Assembly: GCA_009760855.2 (NCBI GenBank)
Contig: WPIO01000050.1
Location: 769,501-833,500, forward strand
Direction of reading: 5' to 3'
Length of the DNA stretch: 64,000 bases
Source: Cristatella mucedo
Taxonomy: Eukaryota; Bryozoa; Phylactolaemata; Cristatellidae
Shown here in pieces: positions 22,326-33,261 of the stretch. Within the stretch, counting starts at the first letter, position 1, and every line of letters starts with the position of its first letter. Below the pieces are notes generated by a model. That model ran no database searches. It was not told where the DNA came from and saw only the letters and a program-made list of their open reading frames with translations. A program made the position numbers and the translations under genes.

Positions 22326-22587
22326 ATACGTACGCTCGTGCCGTCCGGCTAGGCCACTCGGAACGGGTCGACGCCCATCCCGATCGCTGCCTGTTGGAAG
22401 AAATACTGGAAGATTTATGAAGAAAGAAGATTTATGAAGATTATTGGATATTTATGAAGAATTACTGGAAGATTTATGAAGAAAGTCGTCAGCAGCATCA
22501 GCAGCAGCAGACATTCAGCGATTTCTATACGATTTCTTACTTGCTAAGACGTCAGTGCAGCTTCCTAAGAAAGCTCTCTTTACAAGC
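22326..22587 (+). repeat. Second copy of the M1 3' end
   Basis: CGTACGCTCGTGCCGT, CCATCCCGATCGCTGCCTGTTGG, a GATTTATGAAGA triplicate (22,405-22,480), a GCAGCAGCAG run and TTGCTAAGACGTC repeat the end of module M1 after M2. So a part of the CR repeat is internally duplicated here. The copy is then interrupted by LINE-B. Confidence 0.7.
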
Positions 22588-23850
22588 TCCTTGGTGGGGA
22601 AAGAGTGACGATCGGTCCGGCAGATGAGGCACTGGCGTCGTTTCAATCTTACTTGGCTGACCGTGTTCAATCCGTGTCGTGTGGGGTCGAGTTTCTACCA
22701 CGCGACGGGTCACCTGAAGAGTCCTTCAACGGTCCTTCCTCGGTCCCTTGCTGATCTCCGTCTACACTCAACGTCTGGGAAAAGTGATTAAGGCAAATGG
22801 ATAGGATATCACTGTTACACCGACCATACTCAGATTTGTTTTCATTCAAACCATCGGAGTCTGCATAAAAAACTGATAATCTGAAATCTTGCCCTGCCAA
22901 AAATTTATCCTGGATGTTGGAAATTTTCTTGGCGATTTAATGAATGACGATTGAACCAAATTGCACCTCATAGGACACCCTAAGCGTGTGGCTGGTTTAA
23001 AAGGCTTTGCTCTTCTAATGGGTGACGGTATTGTGCGACCTTCACCGGGTGTTCATAATTTAGGTGTCGTTTTCGACAGCTGCCTAAATTTTAAAAGCTT
23101 CATTCAGAAGACTGCCTGTGCAGCTAACCATCACATCCGATCCCTATCCAAGATTAGGAGCTGTCCACCGTGGCTGGCAAACATTTACCAAGCTCCTTAT
23201 TTCTGTCTCGGCTTGATTATTGTAATTCCCTTTTCGCCTGGTTACCAGAAAAAGCAATTAGGCCACTGCAAATGGCTATGAATATGGCTGTAAGGCCGGT
23301 TTTCAAGTCCCACAAGTTCGATCACGTGTCTACTTCCTAAAAATGCCAGGATGGCTGCCGGTTTATCAACGCATACAGATCAAAGTTCTTACGTTGACCC
23401 ACAAGATCCACCTCGGCTTGGCTGACCTATACTTAGCTGAACTGCTGCACCAGTTTTAGTCTCCTCGTGCCTTTCGGTCCTGTATGGACGGTAAATTAGA
23501 TGTTCTATTCCTCCGCTTAAAGACCGTCGGCGGCAGAAGCTTTGGCTTTGCAGGTCCGAGACTGTTGAACTGGCATTCACTATTCTTAGACAACGGCAAC
23601 TACTCTCCTACTGCCGACTATGGCTCATCGTTTTCAGTGTTCCTGAGCTGCTGCTGCCATGCCACTAACTACCTCTACTGTTCTTCTGACTCAGCTATGC
23701 TTCCCACTTCCTCTTTTTTGAGTGAGATGAAGTCTGTTGGCTACTGGATGTTTACCGAAAGAAGCTTAAGCTGCAAGTGAGCAACACAAAACTCTCAGGC
23801 CTAACACTCACGTAGTCTTTGTGGCTTGTGGGGTTACAGACGGACAAACA
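22588..23850 (+). mobile_element. LINE-B, 5'-truncated within the RT, decayed
   Basis: Begins at the RT segment equivalent to ERVTIGPADEALASFQSYL (about 22,590). The catalytic box region (about 22,820) reads YTDHTQ instead of YADDTQ. A LDDK-type thumb is not readable. The C-terminal part is open at 22,961-23,281 with GHPKRVAGLKGFALLMGDG and LGVVFDSCLNFKSFIQKT, then frameshifts. The 3' UTR is present but the (ATTAC)n tail is replaced by ACGGACAAACATGACG. It interrupts the duplicated M1/M2 of CR copy I. Confidence 0.85.
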
Positions 23851-23872
23851 TGACGAGACAATTGTTACGCCG

Positions 23873-25194
23873 AAGGCTCCGCAGGGTAGGCTTGACCTGC
23901 CGCTTACCTAGCGGCGTAGCCTTGCGCCTACTGCCGTTCGGTGCGCGCCTACTCGCAATAACTGGCCGCCACGAAACGAGCGTTTCTGGCGATGACCTGC
24001 TTACCGTTACTAAAGGGGGTCGTGAGTCCGCGGTGTTAATTGGAAAGCGAGACACACAAATTGGGGATTTTAATGAACTTTATTTGCGAGCGCACAAAGT
24101 CGCTGCGCGTCTAGTTCAGCTTTATCTCCACACTCCTCGCACGTTTCCAACAGCACCAACACTCTTGCGGAGGGAAAACTTCTCCACACTGAATCGCGAA
24201 CCGGAGCCTAAACCCTAACCAGAGAACTAGGACTCGGTTTCCGCCAGTGCGACAGGAATACTCCACACACGCCATCTCAAGCACTCTTGCGGAGGAAATA
24301 CTTCTCCACACTGGGGCTGCTTACGTGTATAACGGGAAACGACCCAAATAGACGGAGCCCGAACCATAATCTAAACCGTAACCGGAGAACTAGGTCTCGG
24401 TTTCCACCAGTGTGGCAGGAATACTCCACACGCGCCACCTCAAGCACTCTTGCGGAGGAAACACGTGTCCACACTTACGCTACTTACATCTATACTGGGG
24501 GTCGACCCAAATAGACGGAGCTCAAAATGGAGCCTAAACCCTAACCGGAGAACTAGGGCTACACACACGCAAACTACGCCTAGCTCGCACCGGCAAATCC
24601 CTATACCAAGACCGCGTGCTAGCGCGCACACACAAAACAAAAAAGAAACATAAAATGCTAGCTAGGACGCTATACGACCGTGTTCGATGGAGTCCACCGA
24701 ATCCTCCAAGCACTGTCTTGTCCTGTTCCGTCCATCGTCGGCGGACCGCCCGCCCTCCTCCCTCGCTTTCAGAGAAACGAGTGCCCGACGGCGTCGAAGC
24801 GCAGAGCCGGACCGAAGACCAGAAGAGACCAAAAACACTAGGCCCATTACGGTAAGGAATTAATACCGGCACTAGGCCACTGGAATGTCCCCTCTGTCCA
24901 GCTTGAATGGCGAATGGGTTCCAGACGATTCTTTTTGGACAGAGTGATGGCGAAGGTTGACAGGCCAGCCAATATATATCAGCAGTTCCCGCGGGTATCG
25001 GACCAATTCTTAAGGCCGACTCGCCACCGCTGGTCAGAGAGCTTCCTGGCTTACTCTTAAGCGCTTCCTCTCTAAACGCACTGACGCTCGTCTCTGGCTG
25101 ACTACTCCAGGACAAAGGAGTTCTAGCCCGCCTCCGAACAGCTCTTGTTAGAGCTAAAATTCAGCCAAGGCCAGCAGGGCGCTACAGAATCTTA
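23873..25194. mobile_element. Possible solo LTR or unknown insert (weak)
   Basis: This stretch lies between the LINE-B copy and the second M2 module, so it is an insert of some kind. It begins TGTTACGCCG and can be closed at ACCAACA (25,188-25,194), giving TG...CA ends. On the minus strand GCAAATAAAGTTCATT (about 24,070-24,090) looks like a polyadenylation region typical of gypsy LTRs. No target-site duplication is visible and no internal domain is present. A tandem repeat occupies its middle. The assignment is tentative. Confidence 0.3.
24161..24570 (+). repeat. Tandem repeat, units of 122 and ~163 bp
   Basis: Three units start with ACTCTTGCGGAGG at 24,161, 24,283 and 24,446. Each runs through CTCCACACT, GACCCAAATAGACGGAGC (absent from unit 1), CTAAACC-TAACCGGAGAACTAGG and CAGGAATACTCCACAC. 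Unit 1 lacks about 41 bases. A TAAACCCTAACC motif, like one and a half telomere-type repeats, lies in units 1 and 3. Confidence 0.9.
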
Positions 25195-25640
25195 CCAACA
25201 GGCTTGTGATAGCATGCATAACAGTGTCTCTGGGTCACAGTGTGAGTGCCTAACAATGCAGAGACCTGAAGGTTTTGCATACAAATAAATAATTCTAGAA
25301 ATGATAAGTCGGCATACACTTTTTAATTTCGCACAGCCATGTATATCGTGGAACTAGTTGGTTTCAAATCCCATGCATTCTGAGAGCTCAAAAGCACACT
25401 CAAGGAAAGTGCCGTCACTGCCACAAAGATTCGATGTTGGTTAAAGACAGGGATTAATGATTATAGTCAGAGGATCTGGTAGTTTCGTGCCTGGTTTGGC
25501 GGTAGTTAATATAGCTAGTTATAGGTAATACATTATGAAATAAAAATGCACGTGACACAACTTAGAAATCTATTCGCCACTTGATGTGGCACCACTGACG
25601 GTCTGTGAGAAGCGTCATGGCTCATGACAAGGCTCGTTTA
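25190..25640 (+). repeat. CR copy I, second module M2
   Basis: Repeats 21,940-22,325: CCAACAGGCTTGTGATAGC, a GTCTCxGGxTCACAG stretch, AAGGAAAGTGCCGTC, GATTCGATGTTGGTTAAAG and GTCAGAGGATCTGGTAG. It leads on into M3/M4 in the same order as copy IV. Confidence 0.65.
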
Positions 25641-26260
25641 ATTAATCTTTCTTAAACTGAAGTTGGAGTAAAGAGGTTTTCTTTTCGGATTGCTCGCTGG
25701 GGCAGCGTATCTGATGTCCGCTGTTGTAGTCAGCTTGTCAGGCCCATCAATGCTAATTGAGAATAGGACTAGTCACGCCCGGCTCCCAATGATTAAACGT
25801 GGTGTACGATGCAACCGTGCCTTGGTACTTGAACCGTGTGGTTGCCAGGCAACGATTTAACGAGGTGAGAGGGACGGTGACAAAAAGCAGAGAAAAAGAG
25901 GGAGAGAGAAAGAGAGGGAAATCACGAACTAGAGAGAGACGGAGAGGAAGAGAGAGATAGATAGAGTGAGAGAGTGTATGAGAGAGAGAGAGAGAGAGAG
26001 AGAGTGAGAGAGAGAGAGAGTGAGAGAGAGAGTGAGCGAGTAATGCAGCCTCAGTGCCATGCAGCCCTACAAAGGCAGCGAATCGGAATATTACACAGTG
26101 AGGCAGAGATAGAATGGAGACGCTCCGATTGATTGCGGTGCAGCTTTCGCAAATTCCTCGAGGTCCAAAGTCAAAGTCGCCTGATGCGAAAACATCAGTT
26201 CCGATTGCTAGTGAATAGTGGCGCTGTGGTTGCATCATCACTCACCAAACAATCAAGCTG
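25641..26260 (+). repeat. CR copy I, modules M3/M4 with (GA)n tract
   Basis: A purine tract at 25,879-26,036 is flanked by sequences that match copy IV (44,870-45,110 and 45,890-46,090). Before the tract both have a GTGTACGATGCAACCxTG or GATGTACGGTGAACCTTG stretch. After it both have TATGCAGxC, a GAATCGG/GGTGAAGCGG region, TCGAGGTCCAAAGTCAAAGTCG or GAGGGTCAAAGTCAACG, and TTGCATCATC. No gene seen. Confidence 0.65.
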
Positions 26261-26916
26261 CAGCAGCAGCCAAGAGGACTAATGGCGACCATCTTTTACT
26301 CGTGCATGCATAGTCCTGCTGCCGGATTTGCTAGAGGCGTGGTTTAGTGAAGGCAATTTTTTAGCCGTGGAAACGACCAGCATCGACAAGCATTTGTAGC
26401 ATCAGAGACTTTCTATGTCAGTGAGTTGACGGAGTGGCCGCATGGCAGCGGCCTGCCACTGAGCTGCGGCGGGCTGCAATGTGTGTCGCTCACCTGCAAT
26501 GCATTCAGCCTCACTCCTTGCTCATGTGCGATGCATCCAGCCTCGTGCGTTACCCTGCCTTTTGCTTCAGTGGTTGAAGCCGTAGCTCTTTCGCCCAACG
26601 CACTTGCAGAGCGACAGATCCGAGTATGTTCAGTATGCATGAGGTTCCGTATGCATGAGAAGCAGATGACTCACAGCGAGCAGCGTAGCGGTGAGGCGTG
26701 TAACAAGAGAAGCCCCAATCGGTGTCGAGCAGAGATAGAAAACTATCTACTGCCCGCCGCCACCGACAGAGTCAGCTTTTGACAATAAGAATTATAACGT
26801 TGGCGAAATGGTAATGCAGATATTTAGAATGAATGCATCCGAGAAAATGGGCAGCCCATATAACACTTTCTCAATGTCGAATAAAAAGCTACAGCGCCCC
26901 CCAGCAGGCGTGGGCA
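26261..26916 (+). repeat. CR copy I, module M5
   Basis: Matches 39,277-39,930 and 46,255-46,890. Landmarks are GCATCAGAGxxTTTCTATGTCA, GAGTTGACGG, TGCATCCAGCCTCGTGCGT, CACCGACAGAGTCAGC. It is more diverged from copies III and IV than they are from each other. Frames on both strands (26,413-26,782) are open but unrecognised. Confidence 0.7.
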
Positions 26917-27875
26917 GCGGACTGGTTATGGGCAAACCCAGCGTGATTCAGAAATTTTGAAAATCTGTCTATCAAAATTGGCTCTGCCAGCATATCCTCC
27001 GTTGAATCAGCTCATATCTAGGTGTCATGTTACAAAGTGACCTGTCGGTAGACGACCACAACAGCTCCACAATGAAGTCTGCCTACTTTCAGCTACATTA
27101 CATTGCTAAAATTCGGACTTGTTTAGAGATAGATACACCGTCAAAGTTGGTCCCTGAATTTGTGACATCCCGTCTTGACTTCTGCAACTCACTGCTTGCT
27201 GGCCTACCAGCATATGCGACCAGGCGATTACAGCTGGTACCGAACTCCGCAGCTAGGCTTGTCTGTCGTAAGCATAGCAGTTGCCACAGCTAACCACTTC
27301 TCGCTGATCTGCACTGGATCCCAGTTAAGCAGCGCTTCGACTTCAATGTTTTATCGCTCACTTGTATGTCACTTCATTATTTGGCTCCAGCCTATCTCTC
27401 AGATCTACTCCCCCACCAGGCCTAGCATCGTTCCCACCCGCTTTTCGGAATCCAACAGTTTACCAATACCTCGTACAAACCTCAAATCCTTTGGAGACCG
27501 TACATTTAGTTCGTATGCTCCCAACGCCTGGAACTCCGTCCCGACTTGCGTCAGAACATCCCCTGACTTGACCACATTTAAAAAGAACTCAAAGTCTTAT
27601 AAACACACCTATTCAGGACAGCATTTAGTGGGTCCCTGTGATTCGTCCTTCATGGGCTTATGCGTGCTGACAATGTGCATGCTGCCACTAACCACATTTG
27701 CTCGCTGACCCGGTGCATTTCACGCCTAACCATGTTATTCATTTTATTTATCAAGCCTGATATTACTCACCATTCAATTGCGTTTTCCTTCGCAGCAAAT
27801 GTAAAGCGCCAAGAAAGATATTGAGTTCTCTGAGGGAGCTTTATCGAGTGCTTTATTGTTGTTATTATCATCCGT
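26917..27875 (+). mobile_element. LINE-A, 5'-truncated
   Basis: Starts at the RT thumb equivalent (CTGGTTATGGGCAAACCCAG; VMGKPS), continues through the C-terminal domain in two frames (27,027-27,293 with SRLDFCNSLLAGLP; 27,175-27,708 with FGDRTFSSYAPNAWNSVP and TTFKKN) and ends with the terminal hairpin and a TTATTGTTGTTATTATC tail. It splits CR copy I between M5 and M6. Confidence 0.9.
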
Positions 27876-27879
27876 CGCC

Positions 27880-28095
27880 GGCGAAGGAAATGCATAGCGA
27901 AGGTTGCCGCCACAGCGCGCGACGGCTGCGGTGCGGTTGGCGTAAATGCCACCGCAGTCGAGGTATTCGGCGAGCGAGCAAATGCAACGTCAGTGAAGCG
28001 ACGCGACGGCAGCAGCCGGAAGCAGCTCGGCACGTGACGCCATCTCGTCTCACTCGATGGCCAGGCACATGCAACAAGACGGCTTTTTAGGTTAG
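27880..28095 (+). repeat. CR copy I, module M6, partial
   Basis: Matches the 3' half of M6 in copies III and IV: GCGAGCGAGCAAATGCAACGT, CAGTGAAGCGACGCGACGGCAG, then GACGCCATCTCGTC and TGCAACAAG. It is followed directly by M7. Confidence 0.7.
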
Positions 28096-28099
28096 AAGC

Positions 28100-28945
28100 A
28101 TGCGAACGGGCACATGCTGTGTAGCCCCACGATTTTAAAACACTACCGAAACAGCCCAGCCTCCATTAGGAACTATGAGCTTTGCCGCCGAATAAGGACG
28201 CTTATGAAATAGCCCTAATAAACCATGGCTGATTAGCAGCAATAATTCCTAAAAATGAAAGCGAGACAGTCTGTACGTCATATCCATCCTTCCCGTCCGA
28301 CACCTGTCACTTACTGACCTTAAGCAACAACATGGCCCACTTATGTCACGCGGCAAGATGGCTCACTCACGTCACGGGTATTACTTACAGTGTTGTGTTT
28401 CTGCATTGACTCACCGAAGTGAGTGCAGAGGCTCACTCAACACATCCCTAGTAATTAAAGCGAGTAAGTCTGCCTTTCGATCCGTCACGCGGCATAATGA
28501 GACAATTTTGTCGCGTAGTCTTCGCGTCAGTGAAGACTCACTAGAGGACGAAATACATAGTGGAATAAGAGGTGATAGGCGTATAAATTTACAAAAATTA
28601 TGGCGATTCTACCATGACTTAGCAAAGCGAGCCGGCATGCTCACACGCGTATGATAGTGAGCGATAGTGATTATTGTGAAACACGGCCTGACTATTGCAT
28701 AAGGCTTGTGACTGAGAGCAGTCTCCCGTCACGGAGCATCAGTCCGCCCGGTCGGTGAGCGTAGCTCTGAGCGCGACCTGCTGTGAGCCTGTTAGCGACT
28801 CGGCGAGAAGTCAGTAGGGTGTATCAGCCGCAGAAAACAGGCTGCTATTATTAGAAGACAGGCTGCTAGTAATACGGTGCCGCTGCTAGGGCTGCGCGCA
28901 GAATACTAGGAGCTGTTTATTGTCGTCAGCATATTGCCAGCTCTG
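28100..28945 (+). repeat. CR copy I, module M7
   Basis: Matches 40,490-41,080: CCCACGATTxTxAAAC, TCCATTAGGAACTATGAGCTTTG, GACGCTTATGAA, a CATCCxTCxxxTCACxxACTGACCT stretch, GTGATTATTGTGAAACACGGCCTG, GGTCGGTGAGCGTAGCTCTGAGCGC, GTATCAGCCGCAGAA and GTCGTCAGCATATTGCCAGCTC. No coding frame is shared between the copies. Confidence 0.82.
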
Positions 28946-28959
28946 GGTCTTTGCAAGTT

Positions 28960-29490
28960 ACAAGCGTTTTGCCAGAACCACCCGAACTAACGAGTTTAGT
29001 GTGGTCGTAGCAGAGCCCCGACGTAGTGAGCGAACGCGACGGAACGCCGCGGCCGAAGCAGTACGAGTTGCGCCGTCTCCTTCGCGGTGTACTGGCCAGC
29101 GAACTGTCTTGAGTGCGAGCGACTGCAGTGTCTCTAAAATTGCAGCAATCGCCGCCGCAGGAAAGCGTCGTCCGAGAAAGTGACGTAAACGTTCGCCTTC
29201 GCGACCGATCGCGTAGCGCTTGGGCTGGCCGCTCTCAGTGCGCCGACGTGCGTCACCTCCAGCGGCGACATCGCTGGCGTCCCCGGTTCGAAAGGTTTGC
29301 ATTACCCGTTGCGGTTCGCGGCAAGCAAGCGGACGAGGCGTTAGCGAAGCAGGGCGACGGCTGCAGCAAGAAGCTTTGCGGCTTCCGACGCCATCTTCTC
29401 GGCCAGGAACGTGCGATGAGGCGGCGGGGTGCGGTAGGGGCACTCGAACGGGCGCACGAATGGGCACGTGCAATAAAAGCACCACAAACA
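28960..29490 (+). repeat. CR copy I, second module M6
   Basis: Matches 40,050-40,485 and 47,040-47,440: CTTGAGTGCGAGCGACTGCAG, GCAGCAATCGCCGCCGC, CGTTCGCCTTCGCGACCGATC and CCGACGCCATCTTCTC. The minus strand is open for 177 codons (28,958-29,491) and shares the phrases VRRDGV/REDGV, PASLTPRPLA and IGREGERL with the other M6 copies. No known domain is recognised. Confidence 0.7.
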
Positions 29491-29603
29491 TGTTCTACGT
29501 ACTTTATAGCTGATCTTTGATTGACGTATATGATCTTTTACGCTGAAATATGCCGCTTATGAGAAAGACGCGTTAGGTTGAGACTAAAATCATGTATCCC
29601 TGT

Positions 29604-29608
<5 letters not shown>
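29491..29608. other. Spacer before LINE-A
   Basis: AT-rich linker between module M6 and the (AAT)n tail of the LINE-A copy; nothing recognised. Confidence 0.5.
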
Positions 29609-29635
<27 letters not shown>

Positions 29636-30296
29636 GCACTTGATAAAGCGCCCTCAGATAACTTAATCTCTTTCTAGGCGCTTTACATTTGCTGCAAAGT
29701 GATACGCAATAGAATAGTAAGTAAAATCATGCTTGAAAAACAAACAAAATGAATAACATGGTTAGGGGTTACATGCACTGGGTCAGCATGCAAATGTGGT
29801 TAGTGGCAGCATGAACAGTGTCAGCACGCATAAGCACATCGAGGACGAATCACAAGGACCCACTAAATGCTGTCCTAAATAGGTATGTTTTTAAGTTTCT
29901 TTTAAATGTGGTCAGGTCAGGGGATGTTCTGATGCAGGTCGGGAGGGAGTTCCAGGCTGTGGAAGCATACGAGCTAAATGCACGGTCTCCAAAGGATTTA
30001 AGGTTTGTACGAGGTATTTCTAGACTGTTGGATTCCGAAAAGCGAGTGGTACGATGCTTTGCCTGATGGGGTAGTATATCTGAAAGGTAGGCTGGAGCCA
30101 TAGAATGAAGAGACCTAAAAGTGAGCGACAAAACCTTGAAGTCAATCCGTTGCTTGACTGGTAGCCAGTGCAGGTCGGCGAGAAGTGGAGTAATGTGGCA
30201 ACTGCGACGCTCACGACAGACAAGCCTAGCTGCAGAGTTTTGCACCAGCTGCAATCGCCTGATCGCACATGCTGGTAGGCCTGTAAGCAGTGATTA
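29609..30296 (-). mobile_element. LINE-A, 5'-truncated
   Basis: Minus-strand copy with a clean (AAT)n tail at 29,609-29,634, perfect terminal hairpin arms, the 3' UTR, and an open C-terminal frame (29,850-30,254): ARLVCRERRSCHITPLLADL, LHWLPVKQRIDFKVLSLTFR, LPHQAKHRTTRF, TAWNSLPTC. It is 5' truncated at about 30,296, where M7-like sequence begins. Confidence 0.92.
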
Positions 30297-30600
30297 AAGT
30301 GAGAACGTCCGTACGTCATGTCCGTTCTTCTCGTTCGTCCGTTAGGTCCGTCGCCCGTCATGCAAGTACGTCACGCAGCAACATGGCGCACTTCCGTCAG
30401 TTCGCATGACGTTTGCAGCAATTGTAAAGCGCCTAGAAAGAGATCGAGTTCGCTGAGGTGCTTTATCAAGAGGATTATTATTATGATTACTGCAGTATTG
30501 TATTTCTCCTATGACTCGGCGATGCAAGCCAACAGGCTCACTCGATGTATATTGCTTATGCATATTATATATATATATATATATATATTATCGAGAAAAA
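30297..30600 (+). repeat. M7-like fragment split by a LINE-A tail
   Basis: 30,297-30,403 (GAGAACGTCCGTACGTCATGTCC, AACATGGCGCACTTCCGTC) and 30,490-30,560 (TATTTCTCCTATGACTCGGCGA, AGGCTCACTCGATGTAT) match the continuous M7 sequence at 40,620-40,790. Between them lies an 85-base + strand LINE-A 3' end (30,405-30,490) consisting of the terminal hairpin and an ATTATTATTATG tail. An (AT)n run (30,565-30,590) follows. Confidence 0.75.
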
Positions 30601-30785
30601 AGATTTTTAACTATTATATATACATTAGCCGGCGGTGCCCTGTCCTGTCGGGTATGTTGAGCATGCTACGCGGGCCTCCTGCTTCAGGAACATTAACCAC
30701 ACGGCTTCCGAGCCAATGATGGCGTCTGAGACGCAGTGCCGCCTAAAAGCCATTCTCTCCGGGCGTGGGATGCCGAGTTTATGAT
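30601..30785. other. Unassigned spacer
   Basis: No gene or repeat recognised. Confidence 0.5.
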
Positions 30786-31640
30786 AGCAATAACCATAAT
30801 GCACTTGATAAAGTGCCCTCAGAGAACTCAATCTCTTTCTAGGCGCTTTACATTTGCTGCAAAGGGAAACGCGATTGAATGGTTAGTAATGTCATGCTTA
30901 ATAAACAACATGAATAAAATGGTTATTGGTGACATGCACAGGGTCAGCATGCAAATGTGGTTAGTGGCAGCATGCAGTGTTAGCACGCATAGGCACATGA
31001 AGGACAAATCGCAGGGACCCACTAAATGCTGTCCTAAATAGGTGTGTTGTTAAGTTCTTTTTAAATGTGGTCAGGTCAGGGGATGTTCTGCCGCCGGTCG
31101 GGAGGGAGTTCCAGGCTTTGGGATCATACGAACTAGATGCACGGTCTCCAAAGGATTTGAGGTTTGTACGAGGTATTGGTAGACTGTTGTATTCCAAAAA
31201 GCGGGTGGTACGATGCTTGGCCTGATGGGTGAGTAGATCTGAGAGATAGGCTGGGGCCGAAGAATGAAGTGACCTAAAAGTGAGCGAAAAAATCTTGAAG
31301 TCAATCCGTTGCTTGACTTGTAGCCAGTGCAGGTCGGCGAGAAGTGGTGTAATGTGGTCACTGCGACGCTCAAGACAGACAAGCCTAGCTGTGGAGTTTT
31401 CTACCAGCTGCAATCGCCTGATCGCACATGCTGGTAGGCCAGTAAGCAGTGAGTTGCAGAAGTCGAGATGGGACGTTAGGAATGCATGGACCAACTTGGA
31501 CGTGGTATCCTTATCTAAACAAGCCCGAATTTTAGCAATTTTACGAAGCTAAAAATAGGCAGATTTTACTGTGGAGCTGATATGCTCGTCTAAAGAGAGG
31601 TCGCTTTGGAATACGACACATTGTTTCCGAGCTGGATCTT
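30786..31640 (-). mobile_element. LINE-A, 5'-truncated
   Basis: Minus-strand copy in the same orientation as, and about 490 bases from, the previous one. It has the hairpin (one arm with a C-A mismatch), the 3' UTR, and an open frame (30,961-31,494) with SHLDFCNSLLTGLP, LPHQAKHRTTRF-like and KAWNSLPTG. Homology reaches the QSDLSLDDHI equivalent and about 25 bases beyond (SARNLGV), ending near 31,640. Confidence 0.92.
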
Positions 31641-31689
31641 ATTTTATCATACTCTAGGGTAGGGTGTCCCTTAATGTTAATTTTTTTCA

Positions 31690-32917
31690 CTAATAGGGTT
31701 CCTTAAAGCCACTTTTTGTTTCTAATGACTACACTGACATATTTTCAGTTTCTGGAGGCAATGCTGACTCGCTAAGACTTTTCGATCGCTATCAAAGATC
31801 TACCATATTGTAATATCTAATATAAAAGTTTGTCTTTATTAAATCAAAGCAAGTTCAAAGCAATATACGTGAGAATTGCATAGGGTAGTTTGTATGACAG
31901 GTAAGAAATTTATGTAGCTCCCTGGGGAAACTAAACTACTCTAGTGAAAATTAGTGTCTGGATGTCAAAATAGTTCTCATAAATTTCAAAGCAACCGCTT
32001 TATTTCTAGTGGCTAAAACAGCGTGTTCCTCCTTTTTCTCCGGCAATGTCGACAGGCTAGGAGTCTTCTGTCGCTATAAAACAACTAAGCAGGCAAAATA
32101 ACTAGCATGAAAGTCAGCTTTCATTAAATCGGAGGACGTTCCCAACAATGCAAGTGAGAATTTCACAAAGTATTTTTTATTACATGGTAAAAAATTGATG
32201 TAGCTTCATTGGAGACTGATATACTTTAGGTAATATTCATACTATAAATAAATCATGTCTATTGGTTGCTGATGGAATGAGCAGAATCAGCACGGAATTT
32301 TGCACGAACGATACGGTCTATTGGTTAGTGATGAAATGAGCAGAATCAGCTCGGATTTTTGCACGAAGGATACTCATAGGGAAGCGTGCAAGAAAGCCAT
32401 TGACTAAAATTACCTTCACTTTTCTTGAAGATGTCGAGCTGCTGAGCAAAACGTGTCTGTCGCCATTGGTCTTACCATGATCGAATATAGCAGCTAATTG
32501 AGTTGATTTTTTCGTCAAACTAAATTAATTTGTTTATTAAGAAAATTCAGCTTATTTTTCACGAAAGACGTGAATGAGCGACGAGCAGGCAGGCATTAAG
32601 GGAATAAGCCTGTGCTCGCCTCATGTCTAGTAATTACAGCGAGAAAGTCAGTCGCCCAACGATACGGCTACAGCTCATTCCGGAAGTGGCATGTAACTGT
32701 ACTGTGACACAGGTAGTGAGCTGCTCCTGATTAAGAATAAGTGTCTTGTTGAGATACCGACGATTGGTCCTTATCCATCATTGCTACTTAAGACAAACGA
32801 ACACATTGCGAAATCTTTTGGATTTATTTCTTCCTTTTTAGGTAGGGCGCAAACGTAGCCATGGAGATCAATAGGGCTTTGATTCAGTAGCTTTCCCAGC
32901 TGCAACTGAATTGCATT
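31690..32917 (+). repeat. CR copy II, module N (AT-rich, internally repeated)
   Basis: Matches 35,880-36,905. It holds two clear internal units about 285 bases apart, each running through a GTCG-CTAT-AAA element, TTTxATTAAATC, GTGAGAATTxCA and ATTTATGTAGCTxC (31,745-31,940 and 32,033-32,224), plus a weaker third (32,400-32,520). A 59-base tandem duplication (32,258-32,375) is present here but not in copy III. No gene. Confidence 0.82.
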
Positions 32918-33240
32918 ATTTTTAATCTAAACGGCGACAGAAGAGTTTGCTGTGAATGTCCTTGCCTGTGGAACTCAGCTGCCCAATTCTTACGCAACGA
33001 TGCATTTTTGCCTACAGCTGACCACGGCGTGTCTTTCCGAGCCGTCCCAAGCTGCTAATTCCATGCAACTCACTGTGTTAACTGCTCTCCTGACAGCTAC
33101 TCTTCTCACTTACTCTTTGTTGCGTTAGGTGATGCCTTTTGGCTACCGAACGCGTATCGAAAGCCGCTTAGGCTGTTAGTGGGCTATACAAAACTTTGAA
33201 GAGTAACTCACACGTAGTCTTTGTGGCTTTACGGAGCAAC
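32918..33240 (+). mobile_element. LINE-B 3' end inside CR copy II
   Basis: Begins GGCGACAGAAG right after an AATCTAAAC flank, and runs to CTTTGTGGCTTTACGGAG without a full tail. Copy III has the same start point and a similar flank (ATGTAGAC before GGCGACGGAAG). Confidence 0.85.
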
Positions 33241-33261
33241 AGTCAAAGATGCACGAAATTA

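Noticed and set aside
24210..24560. Interstitial telomere array
   Set aside because: Only about one and a half TAACCC/TAAACCC-like motifs per 160-bp unit; not a telomeric run.
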